Shown here: positions 26,467 to 33,940 of the stretch, piece by piece
Position numbering within the stretch: position 1 is the first letter of the stretch
Layout of the letters: each line of letters opens with the position of its first letter
Source of the DNA: Virgibacillus ndiopensis
GTDB lineage: Bacteria > Bacillota > Bacilli > Bacillales > Amphibacillaceae
Assembly: GCF_900187325.1 (NCBI RefSeq)
Contig: NZ_FZMZ01000006.1
Coordinates: 1,116,001-1,180,000 of the forward strand
Direction of reading: 5' to 3'
Length of the DNA stretch: 64,000 nt
Made by a program: the position numbers and the translations under genes
The notes under the pieces: model-generated
Databases searched by the model: none
What the model was told of the DNA's origin: nothing
What the model saw: the letters and a program-made list of their open reading frames with translations, nothing else

Positions 26467-27066
26467 TTGAAAAAGGAAAGTAAATTGATAGTAGGAAAGA
26501 CATGGAAGAAGAAGTTTTTAATAGCTTTTTTAACGGGTTTCTTATCTCTTGGTGGACTTATTTCAGTTTTCGGATTTACGGGAAGTGCCTTTGCATTACC
26601 GCTTGGTGGAATTGGCGATTTCTATGTGGAATTTGATGAGTTGAACGGAACCGAATTTCAATTACTACCACACGTAGGTGAGACAGGAAATTCAGATGCA
26701 GAGCCAATGGTAAGAAACAAGATGGATGAAGTAACCATTAGTAATTTACACATCTACAAAGATGTTAAATTACCAACTGGTAACTGGGTCAGATTTCACA
26801 TCCGTGCAAATGGTCAAACGACAATTAAAGGGTTAATCCAAGATGCTCGCTTTATTGATGCCGATTTAAGTTTTAGCAAACTAGCTATTGAAGAAAAAAA
26901 TACGGATGACTATACGAAAAATTGGTCACAAAATGCATCGACGATAAATATTAAAGATGCAAAAATAGTTACCGATTATTTGTTTCAAAGCATGGTTAGT
27001 ATAGAAGGTGCGGAAATTTCTGTAGAGAAAATTAAAGGACCTGACATGATGGGAGAAGAGAAATAA
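26467..27066 (+). CDS. DUF6230 family secreted protein
   Basis: A protein of about 200 residues with a long basic signal region and hydrophobic core ending in GSAFA (about 39-43), then a beta-rich domain. The pattern NKMDEVTISNLHIYKDVKLP, then NGQTTIKGLIQDARFIDADL fits DUF6230, a family known mainly from Actinobacteria and sometimes mislabelled cholesterol esterase. Its function is unknown. The TTG at 26467 sits six bases after GGGGTG; the GTG at 26458 lies inside that ribosome site. It leads an operon with a DUF6114 membrane protein, the same pairing as in Streptomyces. Confidence 0.75.
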   Translation: MKKESKLIVGKTWKKKFLIAFLTGFLSLGGLISVFGFTGSAFALPLGGIGDFYVEFDELNGTEFQLLPHVGETGNSDAEPMVRNKMDEVTISNLHIYKDVKLPTGNWVRFHIRANGQTTIKGLIQDARFIDADLSFSKLAIEEKNTDDYTKNWSQNASTINIKDAKIVTDYLFQSMVSIEGAEISVEKIKGPDMMGEEK

Positions 27067-27093
27067 ACCTTATAGCCTGAAAGGGGTTTACTA

Positions 27094-27588
27094 ATGGATA
27101 AGAAAGAAAGGAAGGCATTGAAAAAAGAACAAAAACTACAAAATAAATATAACAAAATTGCAGAATCGGGTAAATTTAAACAATGGCGAAACCGCCGACC
27201 TTTTTGGGGAGCAACATTTACATTTTTAGCAGGACTATTAATTTTGTATATACCGTTACAATTGTATGCCATTGCATTTGTTCCAGGAAGTCTTGTGTTT
27301 GTAGGCTTTTTGTTCGGTGGTTTAATTTTGATTATGGGAATTCTTGCGTTCATCTATCCACAATTTTCAACTGTACTTGGTATCGTAACGATCTTTTTGT
27401 CAGTACTTTCTATCATGGGTGCGTTAGGTGGATTTTTAATAGGAACGATTATGGGGATTGTTGCTGGAGCGCTTTGCATTGCTTGGGAGAAAAAAGAGGT
27501 TACAATTAATGGTCAAAACCCACATAATAAACAATTAGAAGATGTGAATGAATCTACTGACGATAGGATTGAAGTTTTTCAAGTATGA
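27094..27588 (+). CDS. DUF6114 family membrane protein
   Basis: A 164-residue membrane protein. A charged helical N-terminus leads to the family motif FKQWRNRRPFWGATFTFLAG, then about four transmembrane helices and a short cytoplasmic tail. DUF6114 proteins are paired with DUF6230 proteins in Actinobacteria; no function is established. The ATG follows AAAGGGG, 27 bases after the DUF6230 stop, and the stop overlaps an ATG of the next frame, so the genes are tightly coupled. It may anchor or export its secreted neighbours, which is inference. Confidence 0.78.
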   Translation: MDKKERKALKKEQKLQNKYNKIAESGKFKQWRNRRPFWGATFTFLAGLLILYIPLQLYAIAFVPGSLVFVGFLFGGLILIMGILAFIYPQFSTVLGIVTIFLSVLSIMGALGGFLIGTIMGIVAGALCIAWEKKEVTINGQNPHNKQLEDVNESTDDRIEVFQV

Positions 27589-27626
27589 AGTACCAAAGAA
27601 TGTTCACAATTATGAGGAGAATTTTT

Positions 27627-29159
27627 ATGAAAAACAAAAGAAAATTCAATAACTTTGTTTTTCTTAGCCTTGTTTTTATATTTGTGTTTGGGTATTTATT
27701 AGCGCCGTTAGGTAAAACATCCGCTGCTGAAGATACGGGAAAACATAGTGGTGGGTTTATCATTGAAACAGAAAAAGTTGATGGTGCTATGGATTTACTA
27801 GGAGCACTTCAAGGGAAGATTACTATTAGTGAAGGGAATATTTATGGTCTAACAATTACGAAAATCATCGATCGCGGGGAAAAAGAATCTTTTGTTATTA
27901 AAATAACATCACCTGGCCCAATTCCAATTGAAAATTTACACGCAGAAACAGTTGGAGGCAATCTTCCAACTATTGGTGGGATATGTAAGCCTGGCAAATT
28001 AGGTTGGGTCTGTTTGAAAGACGTTTCCATGAAGGTGACAGAACAAACAGTTGCAAGCATTAACCTTCCTAATGCTACTGTTGAAACTTGTTACCAAAGT
28101 GAATGTGGGCCAATACCTAACTTTAAATCAACAATGAGTAAAGAAGAACTACAAGAAAAAATAAAGGAATTGGAAGAACAACAATCGTCCCTTAACGAAA
28201 AGAGGGATGGATTGGAAAAAGATAAACAAAAATTAAACAAAACAAAACAACTTGTTACGGAAGCTCAGGAAAAACATGAAGAAATAAGAAACGGTAATCA
28301 GATAGAAAAACTGCAGAAGTCAGTTAAGACGATATCCGATTTGCTATCAAATGAAAATCACGAAGAGCTTGACTTTGAAAAAATAATTTCTTCAATAGAA
28401 GCATTGGAACCAGATTATACATCATTAAGTGAAGCAACATCTGTATTTAAGAAAACGCTGGGTGAAGCGGAGACATCGTTAGAAGAACTAAAGGATTCAA
28501 TCAAGCAAACTGAAAAACAATTAACTGCATTAACAACAGGTGAGAGTGCATTATCAGACGATGAAATGAAGCAAGTAGAAACATATAAGTTATTGTTAGA
28601 TAAGGTGGAAGAACAACAATCCGAATCGGGTATTAACAAAAAGACAAAAGAAGCGAATCATTCGAAACGAGTGGATGTTGCTACATTAAAAGAAGAGGTT
28701 GAAAAGATTAAGTCTGAAATAGAGTCAGTTACTAAAAATATTGAAGCATTAGTTGATGCAAAAGACGAAATTGAAGGGCAACTAAAAACGATGCAATCAA
28801 CTATTAACAAGCTGAAGGCTCGTTTCAAGGAATTACTTGAAGCAAATAAGGATAAGGCTGAAGGTATTGTTGAAGAAGTAGTAGGAAGTAAAAATTTAGA
28901 TGAAAGTAAACAGTCTAACGATGAGCAGTCGTCATCTGAAAATGGAACTACTGAACCTGATAGCAATGAAAGTAACAACTCCGGTAAAACAGAGCCAGAA
29001 TCGGAAAACGATGCTACTACCGACAATAAAGATGACGAGGAAACCCCTGAATCTACTGATGATAAAGATAAAGCGACAGATGAAGAGGGTAATGCCAAAG
29101 AGGAGGAATCATCACTTATCGATCAAATTATAGATTCCGTTTTTGGCCGTTTATGGTGA
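27627..29159 (+). CDS. Secreted coiled-coil protein with acidic tail
   Basis: A 510-residue protein of no family I recognise. A signal peptide (about 1-34, ending near KTSAAED) is followed by a globular beta-rich domain (about 40-165) with four cysteines (120, 129, 155, 160) that could form two disulfides. A long coiled coil follows (about 170-415), then an acidic Glu/Asp/Ser/Thr-rich tail (about 430-495) and a short hydrophobic end (LIDQIIDSVFGRLW). The globular domain has a strand pattern loosely like DUF6230. The ATG at 27627 follows GAGGAG. It is the third gene of the DUF6230/DUF6114 operon and probably a surface protein. Confidence 0.65.
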   Translation: MKNKRKFNNFVFLSLVFIFVFGYLLAPLGKTSAAEDTGKHSGGFIIETEKVDGAMDLLGALQGKITISEGNIYGLTITKIIDRGEKESFVIKITSPGPIPIENLHAETVGGNLPTIGGICKPGKLGWVCLKDVSMKVTEQTVASINLPNATVETCYQSECGPIPNFKSTMSKEELQEKIKELEEQQSSLNEKRDGLEKDKQKLNKTKQLVTEAQEKHEEIRNGNQIEKLQKSVKTISDLLSNENHEELDFEKIISSIEALEPDYTSLSEATSVFKKTLGEAETSLEELKDSIKQTEKQLTALTTGESALSDDEMKQVETYKLLLDKVEEQQSESGINKKTKEANHSKRVDVATLKEEVEKIKSEIESVTKNIEALVDAKDEIEGQLKTMQSTINKLKARFKELLEANKDKAEGIVEEVVGSKNLDESKQSNDEQSSSENGTTEPDSNESNNSGKTEPESENDATTDNKDDEETPESTDDKDKATDEEGNAKEEESSLIDQIIDSVFGRLW

Positions 29160-29183
29160 TAGTCACTGTAAGCGGTTTTTTTT
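29147..29183 (+). terminator. Terminator of the DUF6230 operon
   Basis: CCGTTTA pairs with TAAGCGG around an inner GTGA/TCAC stem and is followed by eight T residues; the stem begins inside the last codons of the gene. Confidence 0.8.
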
Positions 29184-29231
29184 GATTATTGATGATTAAT
29201 TTGGAGTATAGGAATAGGAGAGTCCATTTTT

Positions 29232-29384
29232 TTATGGACGATCTTCATCCCCAATACTTAGAATTTCGGCAATTTTACTTGCGTTCCAACGTTTAGCAGT
29301 AGCTTCATCGATTTCATATTCTTTTCCTTCTCGTAACAATTCTCCGTGATAAGCAGTTTGGACATTCATTTTGACTTTAGTCAT
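29232..29384 (-). CDS. Small protein of unknown function
   Basis: A 50-codon frame on the minus strand (starting MTKVKMNVQTAYHGELLREG) with AAAGGAG eight bases before the ATG at 29384. The product pairs a short beta segment with a DEATAKRWNASKIAEIL helix and resembles small phage-type or YqbF-like domains, but I cannot name a family. The ribosome site and codon use look genuine. It lies alone between the DUF6230 operon and the ymaF-type gene. Confidence 0.6.
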   Translation of the reverse strand: MTKVKMNVQTAYHGELLREGKEYEIDEATAKRWNASKIAEILSIGDEDRP

Positions 29385-29479
29385 GTTTATTTACTCCTTT
29401 GTGATTGTATTTAGTGACTTTTCCACGCTATTAATCAATTATATCTATTTTACTTACAATTTGCATTAACGTGGACAAA

Positions 29480-29510
29480 ATAAAAAGAGTAGGACTATAT
29501 ATCCCACTCT
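29480..29510 (-). terminator. Terminator of the YmaF-family gene
   Basis: Read leftwards, AGAGTGGGAT and ATCCTACTCT-like arms form an imperfect stem followed by TTTTTA, a few bases beyond the gene's stop. Confidence 0.6.
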
Positions 29511-29518
29511 GAGAAGTG

Positions 29519-29947
29519 TTAACCTTTTGATGCTCTGACAAATCCTTTAATTACATGGATGTGTCCATCGTTTTCTGTTGTCCTTATCTCAGCAAAGTGG
29601 GTATGATAGCCATTTGGTAATGGTATTGGTGGGCTTGTGTATGCTTCGTAATAATGAATGTGATCATCGTCAAATGTTGTATTGCCATAAATAACATGAA
29701 CGTGACCTTCCTGGGTTTCAATTGGTGCACTTGTTACACCTGGATGTAAATGTGTATGCCCATCATTACAAGAAGTTGCACCGTAATGCGCGTGTGTATG
29801 TCTTTTTCCACCTGGTAATTGTGTTTCTTCTTGCACTTCCTCATTCCACATGTATCCATGCTGGTCCTGTGAGGTATTTTGCCAATATGGATTTCCGGCC
29901 ATATTGTGATATCCGGGATGAAATGTACTAGTGTTGTTGTAATACAT
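29519..29947 (-). CDS. YmaF family His-rich protein
   Basis: A 142-residue protein built of repeats with paired histidines: HTHAHYG, DGHTHLHPG, GHVHVIYG, DDHIHYYE, YHTHFAE and DGHIHVIKG. This spacing defines the YmaF family, which occurs in spore-formers; the His pairs suggest metal binding, but the role is unknown. The N-terminus is Asn/Tyr/Gln-rich. I start at ATG 29947, eight bases after GAGGGAG. Confidence 0.8.
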   Translation of the reverse strand: MYYNNTSTFHPGYHNMAGNPYWQNTSQDQHGYMWNEEVQEETQLPGGKRHTHAHYGATSCNDGHTHLHPGVTSAPIETQEGHVHVIYGNTTFDDDHIHYYEAYTSPPIPLPNGYHTHFAEIRTTENDGHIHVIKGFVRASKG

Positions 29948-30165
29948 CAAGACAACTCCCTCGTTATTTTAGTTCGATCATTACTAGGGTATGTGCCCAT
30001 ATTCTCTCGATGTGCATGGTCATTTCTTATCTTTGAAAAAAGTTGTCAACAGTTTGTCACAACTAAATGATAATTTCATCGATAATTTAGGTTTGTAATT
30101 GAAAATTATTATCACTGTAAATATGATGGAATTAAGATACCTTTTTAGAGAGGTGTAAGAGGATA

Positions 30166-30627
30166 ATGGCTAAGATACTAATGATGTATGCAAGCATGTC
30201 GGGAAATACTGAAATGATGGCAGATGCTATTTTTGATTATATAAATGAGGCAAAGCATGAAATTGTGATAAAGTCATTCGATTTTGACCCAATCGATGTA
30301 CAGGAAATGACAGATTACGACGGTATTTTAATCGGCACGTATACCTATGATGAAGGTAATTTACCTTATGAAGTGGAAGACTTTTATGAGGAATTGGACG
30401 ATGTAAAATTATCAGGAAAAATTATTGGCGTGTTTGGATCATGTGATTCATTCTATGATACTTTCGGTGGTGCGGTTGATACGATGGAGGAAAGAGTGAT
30501 CGAGCGTGGAGGCAGGTTATGTGGTGAAGGTATAAAGGTTGACCTTGAGCCGGATAAAAAAGATATAGAGCGCTGCCAGAAATTTGCAGAAGTTTTTTTG
30601 AAAAAAGTGAACGAGTATCATAAATAG
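30166..30627 (+). CDS. Flavodoxin
   Basis: A 153-residue flavodoxin, a small acidic FMN protein carrying electrons in the cytosol. The phosphate-binding loop YASMSGNTEMMADAI starts at residue 8, and the FMN-flanking segments GTYTYDEGNLPYEVEDFY and FGSCDSFYDTFGGAVD follow at the expected spacing. It resembles the YkuN/YkuP flavodoxins of B. subtilis. The ATG follows AGAGGTG and AGAGGAT. It ends in a terminator before the convergent glcK. Confidence 0.92.
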   Translation: MAKILMMYASMSGNTEMMADAIFDYINEAKHEIVIKSFDFDPIDVQEMTDYDGILIGTYTYDEGNLPYEVEDFYEELDDVKLSGKIIGVFGSCDSFYDTFGGAVDTMEERVIERGGRLCGEGIKVDLEPDKKDIERCQKFAEVFLKKVNEYHK

Positions 30628-30656
30628 GATTCGCAGCTTAATGCGAATCCTGTTTA
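30626..30656. terminator. Bidirectional terminator between flavodoxin and glcK
   Basis: AGGATTCGCA and TGCGAATCCT form a perfect ten-base stem between convergent genes. Confidence 0.85.
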
Positions 30657-30660
30657 TGTT

Positions 30661-31614
30661 TTACGTTGTATGTTGTTGAACTAAATAGGCAGCCCCGATA
30701 ATTCCTGCATCATTACCAAGTTGCGCTACTTTAAGTTCACAAACCTCACTCACTCGAGGTAAGGCATATTTTGTAAATGCCGTTTTTACGATGGATATGA
30801 ATTGATCACCTGCTTTAGAAACACCGCCTCCAATTAAAATCTTAGAAGGGTTTATGACTGTTGCTAAGTTGGCAATTGCAAACCCAAGAACATCACCAGT
30901 ATGCTCAATTATAGCTTGACTAATTAGATCACCATTACCTGCTAAATCAAACACATCTTTAGCTGTCAATGTGTCGTTTTGACGATAATAGGTTGCAAGG
31001 GTACTAGTAGGATCTTGATCTATTTGGTCCATCGCTTGTCGTGCAATACCAGTTGCGGAAGTGATTGTTTCCAAACACCCTTTTTTTCCACAATTACACT
31101 GATAACCATCAGGGTCTACGGTAATATGACCAATCTCACCAGCAGTACCATTAACACCGTTTAAGATGTTTCCTTTAGCGATAATGCCACCACCAACTCC
31201 GGTACCAAGGGTTACTGCAATTAGATTATCAGCTTGATTACCAGCACCTTTCCAGTTTTCACCGAGAACGGCAATATTAGCATCATTTTCAACAAATACG
31301 GGTACGTTTGCAATTGATTCAAATTGCTCTGCTAATTGGAAATTCTTCCAGCCAATATTTACGGCTTCATACACTAGACCTGTATTTCCATCAATAAAGC
31401 CGGGAGCACCCACTCCAACACCTAGTATTCTATTAAATGAATAAGCATTAATTTTTTCCTGAACTGAATTCCATATATCATGAACGACTGAAATGCCAGT
31501 TTCTGATTTTGTTGTTGGAACTTCCCACTTATGTAAAATAATCCCGTTTCTATCGATCAAACCAATTTTACTAGTTGTTCCACCAATATCAACGCCAACA
31601 ATAATATCATCCAT
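30661..31614 (-). CDS. glcK: ROK family glucokinase
   Basis: A 317-residue ROK-family sugar kinase. The ATP-binding VGVDIGGTTSKIGLID opens the protein; the catalytic base lies in FVENDANIAVLGEN (about 133-146); GTAGEIGHITVDPDG contains the catalytic His; and the zinc-binding signature CNCGKKGCLE is at about 175-184. The length and motif order match GlcK, which phosphorylates glucose. Being divergent from a murein-sugar operon, it might also accept GlcNAc or a related amino sugar. The ATG at 31612-31614 follows AAAGGAG. Confidence 0.88.
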   Translation of the reverse strand: MDDIIVGVDIGGTTSKIGLIDRNGIILHKWEVPTTKSETGISVVHDIWNSVQEKINAYSFNRILGVGVGAPGFIDGNTGLVYEAVNIGWKNFQLAEQFESIANVPVFVENDANIAVLGENWKGAGNQADNLIAVTLGTGVGGGIIAKGNILNGVNGTAGEIGHITVDPDGYQCNCGKKGCLETITSATGIARQAMDQIDQDPTSTLATYYRQNDTLTAKDVFDLAGNGDLISQAIIEHTGDVLGFAIANLATVINPSKILIGGGVSKAGDQFISIVKTAFTKYALPRVSEVCELKVAQLGNDAGIIGAAYLVQQHTT

Positions 31615-31898
31615 TGTGTGTTCACTCCTTTATAACACGTAATTGTATTTATTTTACCAAATATATTAGGAAAAGGGAGAATTATTTAATTCTTTATATA
31701 ATAGACTTGCGATTCATATGGCTTTAACCGTATGTGGGACGAAAATGTTCGGTTGAGGGATATATGGTAGAGTCAGATCTTATGGATTCGACTTTTTTCC
31801 TCTTAGTAAAGTTATTTCTGTATAGTAGCTTCTATACAAGGATGATAGTTTTATTATATATAAAGCTTTTTAATTATTAAAAATTACTGAATATTATA

Positions 31899-31927
31899 TT
31901 GACTTTATAATAAATACACACTAAAAT
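31899..31927 (+). promoter_or_regulatory. Promoter of the murein-recycling operon
   Basis: TTGACT (31899-31904) and TAAAAT (31922-31927) are separated by exactly 17 bases, a good sigma-A promoter about 70 bases before the first MurR-type start codon. The rest of the gap back to 31615 shows no gene. Confidence 0.7.
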
Positions 31928-31942
31928 GTAGTTTAACTACAT
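31926..31942. promoter_or_regulatory. 17-bp perfect palindrome over the promoter start point
   Basis: ATGTAGTT-T-AACTACAT is a perfect inverted repeat overlapping the -10 end and likely transcription start. It is a strong candidate operator for the MurR/RpiR regulator encoded directly downstream. Confidence 0.6.
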
Positions 31943-31999
31943 AAATTATTCCAAAATAAGTAGTAAAACTTCTTAATTTGAAGCAAAAGGATGAAGCCA

Positions 32000-32845
32000 A
32001 TGTTCAATGGCATGGAACGTATACGTCAAGGGATTCCTTCTTTAAGACCGTCTGAGAAAAAAGTTGCAGAATACATAATAAGTTATCCCAAAAAGGTGTT
32101 AAATATGCCAATTGCACAACTAGCATCAAAAACAACTACAAGTGAAGCAACTATTATTCGTATGTGCAGATCGTTGAAAATTCAAGGTTATAGAGAGTTA
32201 AAACTAAGTTTATCAGCATCTTTTAATGAAGAAAGTATTGTTACAGATCGGTATAAAGATATCTCTGCTGGAGCTAGTATATCTCAAATAATAAAATTTG
32301 TATCCCATAATAATTCTCGGTCAATAAAAAACACCTTATCGATTATTGAAGAAAGAGAGATTGAAACATCTATAAACCTTTTAGATGAAGCGAGAAAAAT
32401 AGTCGTTATAGGGGTAGGCGCTTCAGCTATTGTTGCCTTAGACTTTGAACAAAAATGTAAGCGCATTAATAAGTGGTGTGAAGCACTTACAGACAGTCAT
32501 ACACAACTTACATCAGCTGTTCACCTTAATGCTAGAGATGTTGTCATTGCAATTTCATATTCCGGAGAGACAAAAGAAATTGTTGATACAATAAAAATTG
32601 CAAAACAAAATCAAGCAGGAGTCATTTCGCTTACCGGGTATGGAATTAATAAAGTGCAAAGCCTTTCTGATATAAATTTATATGCATCGCCATTGGAAAA
32701 AAGTATACGAAGTGGAGCTACAGCATCAAGGATTGCTCAATTAAATATAATAGATATTCTCTTTACTGGATTAGCTTCTTTAAATTTTGAACAATCAGTT
32801 GACTTTTTAGATAAGACAAGGGAAGTTATCCAAAATAGGTTTTAA
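32000..32845 (+). CDS. MurR/RpiR family regulator 1
   Basis: A 281-residue regulator with an N-terminal RpiR-type helix-turn-helix (about 1-77; LRPSEKKVAEYIISYPKKVL, then TTTSEATIIRMCRSLKIQGY) and a C-terminal SIS sugar-phosphate-binding domain (about 120-250; IVVIGVGASAIVALDF, VVIAISYSGETKEIVD). In MurR proteins the SIS domain binds MurNAc-6-P. It heads the operon with an AmiE-like hydrolase, importer genes and anmK. I start at ATG 32000, nine bases after AAAAGG; the ATG at 31991 abuts the ribosome site. Confidence 0.87.
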   Translation: MFNGMERIRQGIPSLRPSEKKVAEYIISYPKKVLNMPIAQLASKTTTSEATIIRMCRSLKIQGYRELKLSLSASFNEESIVTDRYKDISAGASISQIIKFVSHNNSRSIKNTLSIIEEREIETSINLLDEARKIVVIGVGASAIVALDFEQKCKRINKWCEALTDSHTQLTSAVHLNARDVVIAISYSGETKEIVDTIKIAKQNQAGVISLTGYGINKVQSLSDINLYASPLEKSIRSGATASRIAQLNIIDILFTGLASLNFEQSVDFLDKTREVIQNRF

Positions 32846-32858
32846 TGTGGTGATAATT

Positions 32859-33923
32859 GTGGTATTTAACAAGATAAACAGTATTTTTAATAGATATATA
32901 AATGAAAACTATTTTTCAGGTGGAGTTTGTTACATCTCTATTGATGGTAAAAAGGTTTTTCACAAAGCATACGGAACATCCAATAGGATTGAAAATATAC
33001 CCTGTAATAATAATACTATTTTTGATCTGGCAAGTGTCACTAAAATTGTTACTACTACCATTATTTTAAAAATGATAACGGAAAATAAGTTGTCTTTGTC
33101 TACAAAATTAGAGAACTGTTTGCCGGATGTATCGACAAATCATGAATTAGCTCCTATTACAATTAAACAACTTTTAACTCATAGTAGTGGGTTGAAATCA
33201 TGGCACTCTTTTTATTCACATAGTCAAGAATCTAATAATATTTATAATATATTTAATAATATAGAAGTAAGACATAAATCAGAAAATAGAGTTGTGTATA
33301 GTGATTTGAATTTCATATTACTTGGTGAAGTTATTAAGTGTTACTTTGATAGTAGTTTACAGGAAATAATTCATAATGATCTAGCAAGGCCGTTGAAATT
33401 ACATACGCTTACATATAACCCCAAATATAAAAAAGGCATTGCTGCAACAGAATTTGGTAACAAAATCGAAAAGAAAATGTGTCTTGATCGAAATTTTCAT
33501 TTCACTGGTTGGCGTGATGAGAAGAAACCTATAGTGGGGGAGGTTAACGATGGTAATACATACTATTTTTTTAAGGGAGAGTCAGGTCATGCAGGATTGT
33601 TTGCAAATGTTAAAGATATAGTTTCAATAGGAGAATTGTATTTGAAGGAGGGAATATTTGAGGGAGAAGAAATTATCTCAAAAGAATTAATAGCCGAATC
33701 GTTAAGAAGGCAAGTTGAAAATAGAGGATTGGGTTGGGAGGCCTCTGAAATTTATCCGAATGGATTTGGACATACAGGTTTTACAGGAACCGCAATATGG
33801 ATTGAACCAAAGAGAAAAATTGCAGTTGGTTTACTGACAAACCGATTGCATGTGGATAATCCACAAAATATCAATCCATTTCGCAGAGAGATTTTTAAAG
33901 AGATTTTAAAGCAAATATCTTAA
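32859..33923 (+). CDS. Cytoplasmic AmiE-like serine hydrolase (beta-lactamase fold)
   Basis: A protein of about 354 residues of the class C beta-lactamase/AmiE (YbbE) family. The catalytic Ser-x-x-Lys is S59-V-T-K62 in FDLASVTKIV; the second motif is YSDLN (about 146); the third is GHTGFTGTAIW near 305. It has no signal peptide, unlike B. subtilis AmiE, the secreted N-acetylmuramyl-L-alanine amidase. It lies between a MurR gene and peptide-importer genes, so it probably removes the stem peptide from imported muropeptides in the cytosol. The start is probably GTG 32859 after GGTGAT; GTG at 32847 is possible. Confidence 0.78.
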   Translation: MVFNKINSIFNRYINENYFSGGVCYISIDGKKVFHKAYGTSNRIENIPCNNNTIFDLASVTKIVTTTIILKMITENKLSLSTKLENCLPDVSTNHELAPITIKQLLTHSSGLKSWHSFYSHSQESNNIYNIFNNIEVRHKSENRVVYSDLNFILLGEVIKCYFDSSLQEIIHNDLARPLKLHTLTYNPKYKKGIAATEFGNKIEKKMCLDRNFHFTGWRDEKKPIVGEVNDGNTYYFFKGESGHAGLFANVKDIVSIGELYLKEGIFEGEEIISKELIAESLRRQVENRGLGWEASEIYPNGFGHTGFTGTAIWIEPKRKIAVGLLTNRLHVDNPQNINPFRREIFKEILKQIS

Positions 33924-33940
33924 AACAAAGGGGATTTATT

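Noticed and set aside
28658-29098. Ser/Leu-rich minus-strand frame of 146 codons
   Set aside because: It is the antisense shadow of the coiled coil and acidic tail of the secreted protein gene.
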